A model generated the notes under the pieces. The model worked only from the letters and a program-made list of their open reading frames with translations, searched no databases and was not told the origin of the DNA. From contig JBBHKE010002419.1 of NCBI GenBank assembly GCA_037447655.1, positions 1 through 57,338 of the forward strand: a DNA stretch of 57,338 bases, written 5' to 3'. Position 1 is the stretch's first letter. The number at the start of each line of letters is the position of its first letter. Positions 9,970 through 20,363 of the stretch are shown here, piece by piece. The DNA comes from Zygnema cylindricum (taxonomy: Eukaryota > Streptophyta > Zygnematophyceae > Zygnematales > Zygnemataceae). Made by a program: the position numbers and the translations under genes.

Positions 9970-11146
9970 AATGTTTATATTTTCTAGGTCTGAATAAAGG
10001 GAAAATTAATAAAGAGGAAGTCAGCAAAAGCAGCATGACTCTCGCTCCACTCTCCAAACCCTCACACTTGTCGCAGTCACTAAAGGTTGGAGAGACAGCT
10101 AGAGCCATGGTTGCCCATACTGCATAGAGAGAGAGACAAACTGTAGATTTTGGTAGGTTTATCAAAACTCTCTTGACGGACCCAAGATTTGATCCTGGTA
10201 CCTGCTATCCATCAAGAATAAGGTAGCCAGTAGCTTTATCCTGTAGTCTAAGACATATGCTAGAATATATAGGGTAGGATAAATATATGAACATAAATAG
10301 TTAGACTAATTCATTTAACGACATAGTAAGACAAACAATTTGTATTGTACGGACTACGGGTTATTTTGAAACAGATATCCCGCATTTGTTTCAAATGTGA
10401 AACAAATATCGCGCAATTATTTAGACGGCCAATTTCAAATGTCGGTCTTCATCGAACGGCCGTGGTGCGAGCCGGGGTTTTAGACTGGGCGACTTGGCGT
10501 TTTCAGGCACCGCCACTCCGAATGACACGTGGCAGGATACGGGAGGATTGCGAGATTTTCAAAACGCAAGATGATAATTCCAAATGTGACAAATGTCACA
10601 TTATGGCAACGTTGTACATTCACTGTACAAATACTACGACGATGCATGTACTTTCTTGTACAGTAAAGTCTTACGATTGGACCATACCTCGGTATTAGGG
10701 AGCTTAGAGAGGGGTTTTAGGACTTAGAATAATTTTGCCAGGTATCCGCCTCTCTCCTAGAGAGCATCTATATAAATAGGCAAACTTTGCCATTTAATTA
10801 AAACTCACACAGTGAACCATTTTCAATGATTCTTTTTGGTGCGAACTCAAGGGACTCCTAGCAACAGAGGGGTGTAGGCGGTCAAAGTTTTTTCCTTCCA
10901 AGGTGGCTGCATTTCTAAGGGAAAGTCAAAGTGGATGAATGTGTCCAAAACTCATACTCTAACTTTGCATTCTGTGGTGGAACTGAGCACACAAAAATTG
11001 TTATTTCACAGGGGTGAAGTTGTATCCGCGTTCTCATTGTTAAAGGGTCAATCATTTGGGTTTATATCAACTTGGAGTAAGCAATAACTAGATAAACTTC
11101 TAGAGAGCTGCCTACTCTGAGGACTAATGGAGGTCTCAGAGTTTCA
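9964..11146 (+). mobile_element. 5' LTR of family-A element A1
   Basis: Begins TGTTGAAATG and ends GAGTTTCA directly before the primer site. The same sequence recurs at 13131-14269, which defines both termini. It contains a G-box (CACGTGGCAG near 10529) and a palindromic GTGACAAATGTCAC near 10587. A CTCTCTCCTAGAGAG hairpin lies just upstream of a TATA box (10769-10777). The ATG at 11127 lies 20 bases inside the LTR end and starts gag. The left flank (ATTGC) is not repeated at the right end of A1. Confidence 0.82.
10751..10780 (+). promoter_or_regulatory. LTR core promoter: hairpin plus TATA box
   Basis: CTCTCTCCTAGAGAG is nearly self-complementary and is followed within about 5 bp by TATATAAATAGG. 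The same arrangement recurs in the family-A LTRs, for example near 13870-13900 (TATTTAAATAGG), 27450-27475 (TATATAAAAA) and 29030. Conservation among diverged copies suggests a promoter element. Confidence 0.6.
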
Positions 11147-12162
11147 GGTTATGGGCCCACCATCTAGGGTGCCTATGTTTGATGGAACAGACTTCACTTA
11201 TTGGGAGTTTACGATGGAGGGATTGCTTTTCGAAAAGCACTTATGGGGAATTGTTTCGGGACAAGTTAGATGTCCGCCACCGAGCTTTGGTGGAGCTCAC
11301 TACGGAGATTCATCTGGGGCTTCCCAGAAAAACCAACCGGATTTCATATGCAACGGAAGGTGAAGGGAAAATCATTTCCAGGGAAGGGGGAAAAAGGGAG
11401 AAAGGAAAAGGAACACCTATGATGATGGGAGCTAAGCTATCGGTTACGGTCCCACTTGTAGGGGTTATAACTAAAACTGAAAAAACTGAAAGTAGAATTT
11501 GGGAGTATAAGAACACTATAGCAAAACATCTCATACTTAGAAATGTGTCTAAGTTCATAGACACTCTTATAAATCTGACAAAGTCTTTAGAAATCTAGGA
11601 AACACTAAGACAGATTTATAAGAGTGAGACTATACAGAGGCAACTGTTACTAAAACAAGAAATAGGGGCCAATGTTTATAAAGGCGATAGCATGATAAAG
11701 TTTTGCAATGATATTGCTGCGTTATATGTTAAGCTTGCTAGTGCGGGATATGTAGAATCTGAGGAGAGAAAGATTAACACACTAATCATGAAACTCCCAC
11801 ATGAGGAGTACGAAATCATCATTAACCGTATGCAAGAAATAGATGGCTCCTCATGGACTTTGAGCATTACCATGGGGATAATTCTTGTGAGGGAAAGCAC
11901 TTTGGAGCTTTGTAGGAGAAGTAACAGGGTGAATGCACTAACAGCTGGTGGTGACTAGCGGAAGGGTGATGAGAGGAACGACGGTGACGAGCGGAAGCGT
12001 GATGAGAGGAAGAAAGACAAAGGTAAACCTTATCGGAATTTTGGTGGAAAGAGAGGGAGAGGAAAAAAAAAGGGAGCTCTGAAAAAAGGGTTTTGCTTCT
12101 TTTGTAGGGAGTCGGGTCAATATATGGAGGAATGCCCTTGTTTGGAAGAAATTAGAAGTTAG
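11127..12162 (+). pseudogene. gag: A1 gag, disrupted
   Basis: The start M-E-V-S-E-F-Q-V-M-G-P-P is encoded across the LTR end and primer site, followed by V-P-M-F-D-G-T-D-F-T-Y-W, the conserved gag N-terminal box. The frame is lost near 11290 after G-Q-V-R-C-P-P-P. Capsid-like sequence resumes downstream, with I-N-T-L-I-M-K-L-P at about 11774, then R-M-Q-E and I-L-V-R-E-S-T. The zinc knuckle reads C-F-F-C-R-E-S-G-Q-Y-M-E-E-C, with Gln in place of the zinc-binding His. Stops occur at 11956 and 12160. From 11692 on, this frame is the same as that of the 293-codon frame at 12166. Confidence 0.78.
11147..11161 (+). other. Primer-binding site of A1 (internal initiator tRNA-Met type)
   Basis: GGTTATGGGCCCACC follows the LTR without a gap. 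Its complement, GGTGGGCCCATAACC, is the anticodon arm of plant initiator tRNA-Met as I remember it. The site is translated in frame as V-M-G-P-P within gag. Equivalent sites are at 20364, 27700, 40566 and 53086 on the plus strand and at 37551-37565 on the minus strand. Confidence 0.8.
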
Positions 12163-12165
12163 AAT

Positions 12166-13047
12166 GTGGATGAGGAGGAAGAAAGGGAAGAGGAGAAAGA
12201 TGATGGAGATTTTTTGGAGCTTCTTCACATCGGTGGAATGGAGAAGAGAGAAAAGTACACAAAAAATCCAGGAAAGCAACAGTGTGCTTTTGGAGGTATT
12301 AGGGAAGTAAAGGGGAAAGAGGTACTTGAGGGAGTTACACATGATGAGGATGTCAAAGAGTGTAGAAAGGGTGATTTAGAAATGAGAAAATCAGATCTAA
12401 AATCAATAATAGAAAAAGGGAAAAATAAATATAATGAGGATAATTTTATAGATATTAAAGAAACAGAAAACTGGTCAGAAAAAGAGACTTCAACGGAATC
12501 CAAGGAAAAGGGAGAAGTAAATCTAGAGGGAGTTTTAAAAGATAAAGGAGAAGAGGAATGTTTAATGAAAAGTTTAGAGGAGGAGAAATATTTATTAGGA
12601 ATAAAATTAGAAAGTGATTGTGGAAAGAAATCCATGGGAGAGAGTGAGGAAAGTTCAAAAAATGGGGTGAGTATCATGGATAAAAATATGAGTACAGAAG
12701 ACGTAGATCTTATGAGACACTTAGTGGGGACACTTGTTGTTTGGGAAAATTTGGGGGGTAACGGATTTGACATCACTAATGGGAGTGATGCCATTTATGA
12801 AGGTGTGCCTGTAAAAGGGTTAACATCTGAGTGGGTGTTGCAAATTGGGGATGGGGCAGGATGTTTGAACTGCAAGAGGGAATTTGTATTTTGCTCGGAT
12901 GGAAAGGGGATGAGGTGGATAAAATCTTTGCTCCAAGAGCTCAGATTTATAAAAAATGGCATGAAAATAAAATGTTTGATAAACAAGATGCAAGGTTTAT
13001 TTTTGGCTCGTCTAATACATTTGTTTAAACACGAAGGTAATCACTGA
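12166..13047 (+). CDS. Open 293-codon Lys/Glu-rich frame replacing pol in A1
   Basis: An uninterrupted frame in the same register as the preceding gag. Its start is acidic (M-D-E-E-E-E-R-E-E-E-K) and is followed by K-Q-Q-C-A-F-G-G-I-R-E. That matches the gag-protease junction of sister elements (R-Q-K-C-A-Y-x-G-x-K-E). About 140 residues of Lys/Glu/Ser-rich, probably disordered sequence follow. The C-terminus resembles RNase H: S-E-W-V-L-Q-I-G-D-G-A-G-C compares with S-G-Y-V-L-Y-V-G-D-G-A-C-C, and I-K-S-L-L-Q-E-L with V-K-S-L-L-Q-E-L. Catalytic residues of protease, integrase and RT are absent. It may be a chance open frame in a deletion derivative or a retained accessory protein of a non-autonomous element. 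I assign no function. Confidence 0.5.
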   Translation: MDEEEEREEEKDDGDFLELLHIGGMEKREKYTKNPGKQQCAFGGIREVKGKEVLEGVTHDEDVKECRKGDLEMRKSDLKSIIEKGKNKYNEDNFIDIKETENWSEKETSTESKEKGEVNLEGVLKDKGEEECLMKSLEEEKYLLGIKLESDCGKKSMGESEESSKNGVSIMDKNMSTEDVDLMRHLVGTLVVWENLGGNGFDITNGSDAIYEGVPVKGLTSEWVLQIGDGAGCLNCKREFVFCSDGKGMRWIKSLLQELRFIKNGMKIKCLINKMQGLFLARLIHLFKHEGNH

Positions 13048-13130
13048 AAGTTTTATGAGAGAGGGGTTTTGTTTTTTTTTTGTTTTTTTTTAATAGCTGA
13101 CAAGAAAATAAGACTAGAAAATAAAAAGAG

Positions 13131-14269
13131 TGTTGATATTTGTGTATTTTATAGGTTTGTTTTAGGATAGAAAAAGGCAGAGGCAGTCTGCCTCTAACTC
13201 CCTTCTCCAAGCCCCCACACTTGTTGTAGTCACTCAATGCAAGATAGGGAGGTAGAGTCATAGCTGCCTAGGTCTTCTAGAGAGACAGGAGTAGAAACCG
13301 GTGGATTTACCAAAACGGGGTTTGCCGGTTCATGGATTTGATCCTGGTACCTACCTTTCATCAAACACCCTGTAGCCCCTACCTATGTCCATTAAGTCTA
13401 TGCCTACTGTTGAGGTATATAGGGTTTGATAGATATTTAAACGTTTACAAATATGATATTTCGTTTAACTAATACATTGTACGATAGAACATAGAACTAA
13501 TTGTGTACTATAGTACCGCACGAAATAAATGTTGCGAACATTTATTTCAACGGCTAAAATTCAATCCGGACTTCATCGAACGGCCGTGATAGAAGTCGAT
13601 ATCGCGGAAAGGGCATTTTGGCGTTTTTCAGAAGCCGCCACCCTGAATAACACGTGGCAACATCGTACGGGTTTACGAAATCTCTGGAGATCAAGTGAAG
13701 AAATCTGATGTGACAAATGTCACTGTTTTGGCCATTTAGTACAGTTACCGTACATAAAGTACTCCGATACTTGTACTTCATGTACGGTACAGTCATGTGA
13801 TAGGATCGTAAGTCAGTAGAAAGGGTTTCAGAGAGGAAATCTGACTTTGAATATTTTTGGTGGGTAATCACCTCTCTCCCAAAGAGCATCTATTTAAATA
13901 GGCAAACTTTGCCATTTAATAAAGATTCACTCGCTTGACCAAATTCAGTGATTCTTTTTGCTGCGTACAATGAAAAGTTTAGGCTACACAGAGGTGTAGT
14001 CGGTCAGAATTTTTGCCTGCCAAGGTGGCTTGATTTTGTAAGGGAAAGTCAAAGTGGGTGAATGTGTCCAAAACTCATATTTTAACTTTGCATTCTGTGG
14101 TGGAACTGAGCAAACAGAAAGTCTTATTTCACAGGGGTGAAGTTGTGTTGGGGTTCTGATTGTCAAGGGGTCAATCAATTGGGTGTGTATCAACTTGGAG
14201 TCAGCACTTACTAGATAAGCTTCTTGAGAGCTGCCTACTTTGGGGACCAATGGAGGTCTCAGAGTTTCA
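13131..14269 (+). mobile_element. 3' LTR of A1 (family A)
   Basis: Begins TGTTGATATT right after a polypurine tract (AGAAAATAAAAAGAG, 13116-13130) and ends GAGTTTCA. It is clearly related to the LTR at 9964 but only about 70% identical at its start by eye. The two LTRs are therefore old, or come from different insertions joined by recombination. G-box near 13651, TATA near 13891. An ATG lies 20 bases before the end, as in the 5' LTR. It is followed directly by another LTR fragment rather than by unique DNA. Confidence 0.78.
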
Positions 14270-14951
14270 GCTCACACTGGAGCAGAAAGCACCGGAGTGG
14301 ATATGTGGCAGTTTGCAAACCAATGTCGGCGGACGACACGTGGCGAGATATTATTGGACAACGAATATAACGGGGGGGCAACTACGTCTTAAGAACTAGC
14401 ATGCGTCAGTGGAGCGGCCATGCCGTACTATGGCCGTACAAGAATTACAGCGATACCTACACCTTCTTCTGCCTTACAGTCCTTTGATTGGCTACGTACC
14501 CTAGCAGTAGGTGAGAGAGGGAGCTTAGGACTTAGAAAAATTTAGGTAGCCGCCTTTCTCCCAGAGTGCATCGGTATTTACAGGCCATTTTTGGCTGGCT
14601 ATAACTTAATGCTCAGGGTAGCAAATTCAATGATTCTTTTTGCTGGCGACTCAAAGGAGTCAAGGCTACACAAATGTGTAGTTGGTTAGAGGTTTTGCTT
14701 ACCAGGGAGATGGGATTTATAAGGGAAAGTCAAAGTGGGGTATATTGTCCAAATCACATGTTCAAGCTTTGCAATCTGTGGTGGAACTGAGCACACAGAA
14801 GGTCTTGTTTTTACAAAGGTGAATCTGTATTGGGGTTCTCACTGCCAAGGTGTCGATCATTTGTGTTTGTATGAACTTCGAGTCGGCACTATCTAGATAA
14901 GCTTCTTTGAATCTGCGATTTCTGTATGGCAATGGAGCCCATAGAATTTCA
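14270..14951 (+). mobile_element. 5'-truncated family-A2 LTR
   Basis: Matches the last 680 bp of the complete LTR at 28198-29431, starting at the segment GCACCGGAGTGG and ending ATAGAATTTCA. The first half is missing. G-box near 14337. The ATG near the end reads M-E-P-I-E-F, as in other A2 copies. It abuts the A1 3' LTR on the left and B1 internal sequence on the right, so both junctions are recombination scars. Confidence 0.7.
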
Positions 14952-15110
14952 TTCTGTCATAAGCTGAAAAAGGCTAATGAAACAAGTTTATACAGGCCAA
15001 GATGGTAGCAGAGCCAATATAACCAAAGCTTCACCGGAAATACACCATATGGAAATGCCCTCTCTTCAGCATCTTCATCACATCAATGCGAATGTCTAAA
15101 CCTGTCCGAG
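14952..15110 (+). other. Short unassigned stretch before B1 pol
   Basis: No recognisable domain. By position it should be the 3' end of a family-B gag, but no zinc knuckle is visible. The primer site and most of gag are gone. Confidence 0.35.
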
Positions 15111-16550
15111 GAGGAAGTGGCAAAGTTATTTTCTTTAACGATGGCAATGGAAGGCCCAAAAGACACTAGATGAATAATGGATATAGGAGCGACAGCCCAT
15201 ATGTGGTGGAACAAGGCTCTCTTAAAAAATATGAATTCGACAATGGAAAATAATATTTACTATGAATGTGGAATGAGTGTACAGACTTGTGCTATAGGTG
15301 ATGTATCTTTACTAGTTGATATAGAGGGAAAAGCAGTTGAAAGGACTTTTCAAAATGTCCTCTTTGTCCCGGACTTTAAGAAAAATGTGTTCTCTAGTTC
15401 TTCGGTAGAAAGTAAAGGCTTTGAGATTAGTCTTAAACATGGTCGCCAAGTTGTTAGTAAGAATGGCAAAATTGCTGTCACATGAACGAGAGATGGCACC
15501 AAAATTTACCATATAGATATGGCTGATAAAAAGGAAAATGATGTTTTGTATTCTAGTGCTTTGCTTTCAAAAGAGTTGTGGCATAAAAGATTAGGCCATG
15601 TAAACTATGATAGTTTGAGAAAGATGGTGCATGCTGGCAAGTTAGAGGGTGTGTTTGTAACAGATCAGCCAGTTAAAACATGTGATGTCTGTGCATTAGG
15701 AAAAATACACAGATCGCCATTCCCCAAAGAGTCTGAACATCGGTCAACTAAACTGTTATCGCAAATTCACTCTGATGCTTTCGGACCTGCAAAATTACCA
15801 TCTGCTGGGAGGATGAAATATATGGTTACATTCACATGTGATTTCTCACGATTTACAAAAGTTTTTTCACGAAAAAAAAAATGAAGTGTTCGGTCATGAC
15901 CTACTAGCTTGGAGAATACATAATTTCCGATTTTGGAACTACGATCAGACAACGGCGAGGAATATATATCAATAAAAATTGAGAACTTCGTAGTGCAATA
16001 AGGTATTAGTCATCAATTTATTGTTCCCTATTCACCGAAACAGAATGGAATATCGAAAATATTAAACAGAACACTCACAGAGAGCTTTAGGTTAATGCTT
16101 GCAGATAAAGATGTGGATCCGAAATTCTGGACTGAGGCTTTAAATTGTGCAATGTGTATTAATAATAGAATAGGGTCAAGGTTAGTAAACACTACGTTTT
16201 ATAAAATATAGACTGGCATGAAACCTGATGCTAGTTATTTCAAAGTCTTTGGTAGAAAGTGCTTCATTTTAGATACATCAAAAATAGATGGAAAATGGAA
16301 CCAAAAGGGTTACCGGGTATTCTACTAAGATATGCTGAACACTCTAAAGGGTATAGGATCTTCCTTCTTGAAACACAAAAGATAATTGTGGCTCGAAATA
16401 TCATTGTGAAAGACGACCTTGATTCGGTAGATTTATTCACAATCATAGATGTACAAAAACAACATAAAGTGCAGGAATATATTATTTTGGAGTGCAACCA
16501 GCCTATTATCACACAGGTGCAGGTTCCTCAAGAAGCTGAGTAGTCTTCTG
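15111..16550 (+). pseudogene. pol: B1 pol: protease and integrase, disrupted
   Basis: Protease motif D-I-G-A-T-A-H-M (15180 on) has Ile for Ser in the catalytic triad. The GAG-pre-integrase box L-W-H-K-R-L-G-H-V-N is at about 15578, followed by C-D-V-C-A-L-G-K of the HHCC finger (15682 on). H-S-D-A-F-G-P marks the first integrase aspartate. The frame breaks near 15870 at a run of A, and the DDE core up to 16200 survives only in pieces with stops. The C-terminal integrase region (G-I-L-L-R-Y-A-E-H-S-K-G-Y-R-I-F) is open at 16259-16543. This sequence is clearly more diverged from the A elements than they are from each other. Confidence 0.78.
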
Positions 16551-16779
16551 AGGTTCATCAAGATCATCAGACAATTCAACTCTAGCTCGGTCAACAACAA
16601 CCAGATATTGCAGATCAAAATCATCAAAAATAAAAGAACGCAAGGGATCCGACGATCTCAGCCTCATAATTTTCGGGGGGAAAGAGATTCAGTAGCCGCA
16701 TGAAAGAAAGCTCTCACTTTGCCCATCACGAGAGCCTCTGACCATCCGGGAGGCCTTCTCATCACCGAAGTAGAATCAC

Positions 16780-18290
16780 TAGATCGAGGCAACAAATGAT
16801 GAAATGAAGTCGATTATAGAAGCTCAACCATGGGAGCTCGTGGATCTTCCTCCGAACCGAAAAGCAATCGGCAGCAAATGGGTATTTAAGGTGAAGTTAA
16901 ACCATGATAATATAATTAAATGATATAAAGCTAGACTTGTGGCAAAGGGGTATATTCAAAAATAAATAATTGATTTTTAAGAAACATTTTCTCCAGCTGT
17001 AAGATTTCCTACAGTTCGGATTTTGCTGTCTCTAGCTGTTATAAAAGATATCGAAATACATCAAATGGATGGAAAAACGACCTTTTTTCATGGAGAATTA
17101 AAAGAAACTATTTATATGCACCATCCTGATATGTACGCAAAATAAGGGAAAAAGCATTTGGTGTGCAAACTGCTAAAATATTTGTATGGCCTAAAACAAG
17201 CCCCCGAAGAATGGAATTTGAAGCTCGATGAATTTTTAACTAGCCTAAGATTTAATAGGAAAAATTCTGATCACTATGTTTAAATTCTTAAACGTGAGAA
17301 TGGGACAGTGTACATAGCAATATATTTAGACGATCTATTCCTAATCAGCAAATTAATGGCGAAAATCAACAAAATCAAAGCAACTCTAAACTCAAAGTTT
17401 GAGATGAAAAACCTCAGTGAGGCGAAAAACATTTTGGGCATTCAGGTAGAGAGAGATAAAAACAAGAGATTAGTAAAACTAAATCAGAAAGAGGCTATCC
17501 GAAACATGTTAGAAGAGCATGAAATACGGGGGGTAAAAGGATGTGTAACTCCAATGTAGTTTCGACAGAAATTAGAGGGTGATGAAACTCAGCCGGGATT
17601 CATTGTTAGTGAATATCTAAAGTCAAGGGAGGATGATCCTATGACACTGATGACAGGTAGTGGGAAGCTTAATATATTTCATGAATTCTACCTGTCTTGA
17701 CATTGCTACACCAATTGGGGTACTGAGTAAAGTCTAGAAAATCCAAGAAATTTTGACCATGATGTAGCAAAGTGAATCTTAAGATATTTGGCAGGAACTA
17801 AGGATCTCAAACTCACATTAGGGGGAGAAAAACTGAAGCTACAAACATGGATTGATGCAAGCTACAACAACATACCAAGCCGAAAATCGACTACTGGATT
17901 TGTTCTACAAATCGGGAACGGGACTTGCTGCTGGAGCACCAAACTTCAGAAGGTCACGGCACAATCGACAATGTAGTCAGAATACATGGGAGCAAGCTCT
18001 GCCCTCAAAGAACTCTTATGGGTAAAATCCATGTTGCAAAAATAGGGATACATGCAAGTTGGTCCACAAGTGATCTGGTGTGATAACCAGGCTGTCATTG
18101 CCATTGCGTCTAACCCAGTCACCACTTCAAGAGTAAACACATAGATGTAAGATTGCACTTTGTAAGAAAAAAAGTGTTTTCCTAGGTAATTAAATTGTGC
18201 TATCAGCCAGATGCCAAAATGATTGTTGAAATGCTCACTAAAGCTCTTCTTGCTCCAAAGCTGAACTATTGTAGGGATGCAGTGGGACTA
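16780..18290 (+). pseudogene. pol: B1 pol: reverse transcriptase and RNase H, disrupted
   Basis: The RT segment shows W-E-L-V-D-L-P, G-S-K-W-V-F-K-V-K, then I-E-I-H-Q-M-D and Y-G-L-K-Q-A-P-E. The active site is Y-L-D-D (17323-17334), Leu replacing Val. L-G-I-Q-V-E-R-D follows. RNase H motifs are W-I-D-A-S-Y (about 17850), S-T-M then a stop at the usual E-A-E-Y site (17974), and W-C-D-N-Q-A-V (about 18077). The C-terminus (M-L-T-K-A-L-L-A-P-K-L) is at about 18233. Stops are frequent (for example 16921, 17144 and 17281). About 180 bp of non-coding sequence with repeated GGGATGCAGT and GCAGCTGC motifs separates it from the 3' LTR. Confidence 0.8.
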
Positions 18291-18467
18291 GGTGACTAGC
18301 TGAGTTCTTACATTGCTATGCTGCCATACTGCATTTGTCCTATATTGGGATGCAGTAGCTGATTTCCTGCGTTGTTATGCTACCATACTGCGCTAGTTCG
18401 ACAACGCAGCTGCACTTCTTCACATCGCAGCTGCGTTGATCCACTGAGTCTACAGCTTTAGGGGAGA

Positions 18468-19402
18468 GTTGATTTTTGGAAAGCTTTAAGTCTCAGTAAA
18501 TTAGTGTGACGGTAGAAAGATAGTAAAATGTAGCGTAAAAGACACCTTTCGTCATTTAAGGACAAAACAAGTATTTCGAAATGACACTGACATCCACATA
18601 TGTATGTCACACATTGAACGGGACAAAGCAACTACGATGCAGATAGGACAAAGCACCTGCGCCGCATATAGGACAAAGGAGTTACTGTTATTCAGTACGG
18701 GACAACGCAGCTGCGACGAAGCTGCTGTGAGGTTAAATATGATTCAGAACATGACAACGCAGCTGCGGTTGATATGAATCAAGTCAATGGACGAGATTCA
18801 TAAAAGGATCACAAGTGATTTGCTGGCAGGTGTTTCCGCAACATCACGATGGACGCATCAGAACAATAGTAATTAAGCCGACAGCAAGTAGTTGTACAAT
18901 CACTTGTATTGATCCCTCAGTAATATTGATTCTACAGTGGAAAAATTAACTTTATCGTCATTAGGAGTACTTAGACATTAGTGGCAGTTTGGTTCTTAGA
19001 CGTATCTCTCAGGAACATTGGTATCGGAGGTACAGCACTATGTAATCGGAAAACTAGGAGTACAAACTCAGTACGAGTATAACACTTAGGACTTAGAACA
19101 TTTGATGTATCCAGGCATCCAAAATTTCAAGAAGTAAAATTGCAAACAGTTTTTCGAAAATTTCTGAGTGTTATATCAAGAGTTTTGTTGGATCAATTGT
19201 GCTGAAACTTTGGGAGTTGTCAATATTTGTAATACTTTATATTGTGATAGAGTTTTGTGGAGTTGAAATTTGTTTATCATATTTTGTGAGCATCTAAAAA
19301 ACAGTTGTTTGGTTGGATTCTTGATAACTTCTGAAAGTGTATCATGTCTACTTCTACTACTACTACTGCTCCTTTACCTCTACCGGTGTTCGTGGAACAA
19401 CA
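18468..19402 (+). mobile_element. 3' LTR of B1 (family B)
   Basis: Follows a polypurine tract (TTTAGGGGAGAG, about 18457-18468). The start is degenerate (GTTGATTTTTGGAAAGC against TGTTG-TTTTT in other copies). The end GTGGAACAACA is clear by comparison with the minus-strand LTR at 23844-24686. Several GGACAA-CGCAGCTGCG boxes lie at about 18620-18770. An ATG at about 19344 opens M-S-T-S-T-T-T-T-A-P-L-P, so the gag N-terminus is LTR-encoded here too. It is inserted in or fused to family-A LTR sequence on the right. Confidence 0.75.
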
Positions 19403-20363
19403 GCTTTCACACGGGTGAAGCTGGTCAAAATACTTGTGTGCAAGGGTAGCACTTATTCTTTGGGAGAGTGAGTTTTGAAAAGAGGTTATTAATAGTTCAC
19501 TTATCTATTTAAGTTAGACTTGAAAGAAAGAGAGAGAGTACCAAAGACACGCCATGGCTGCCACCTTATTCAAGATGAGGCAGACTGAAGAAGAGGGAAT
19601 TTTACCAAAACTCTACCTTTAAGGATTTGAACTTGCGACCTCTCGATCCCATATAGCCTTACGCCTTAACCATTAAGTCATGCACAAAACGCTACATTCG
19701 TAAGGTTTCAATTGTACTTAAATTCTGACACGTCGACTAATTTATACCAAATTGACGAAGAGACGTATGTGAAACAATTCATGCACAAACGCAAATCGGA
19801 ACCATGTAGATTTAATAGATCGGACAGTCGTCGTTGCAGCCGCCACCGGGAATGAGCTTTTGGCGGCCTTTGGCGATAGCGTCACGCGATGCCACGTGGC
19901 GCCATCTTATTGGATACCAGGAAAGACAGGAGGAGAAACCATGGCTCCCGATTTGACAGGCGTCACCTTGAAGGCCATGTCGTACAATGTTTGTACAATA
20001 AGAACTTCGCCAATTATACCTTCTTTAACTATATAGTGTTCCTATAAGACTAGGGTTTATTAGTAAGTAGACGAGAGTAGGCAAATCGAGACTTAGTGAA
20101 ATTTAGGTACCTCTCACTAAGACAGCTTGTAACTATAAAGGTCATCTTTGACCTGCCATACCTAACTACTCAATGGAGCAAATTAAGTGATTTTTTTTGC
20201 GTTCGGCTTAAGGGAGTTAGGCCTTCAAAATGGTGGGAGAGGTAAGAATACTTATGTGCCAATGTGGCACTTATTTTTTGAGAAAGTGGGAGGGGCTTCT
20301 ATTATCCTAGAGGCTTTACATTGGTTACTCATTCTAGGGGTCAATCGAGACAACAGAATTGTA
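19403..20363 (+). mobile_element. Family-A LTR sequence, 5' LTR of element A3
   Basis: 19403-19465 matches the part of family-A LTRs just downstream of the TATA region (CACACGGGTGAAG). A new LTR-like start follows near 19470, and the sequence then runs as a continuous family-A LTR. It has a G-box near 19893 (GCCACGTGGCGCC) and a TATA-like ACTATAAAGG near 20132. It ends at CAGAATTGTA, where TTGCA is expected. The initiator ATG has become ATC. The internal join near 19465 is approximate. Confidence 0.6.

Noticed and set aside
12225-12794. 189-codon minus-strand frame
   Set aside because: Antisense of the A/G-rich Lys/Glu frame; hydrophobic composition follows from the complement of a purine-rich sequence.
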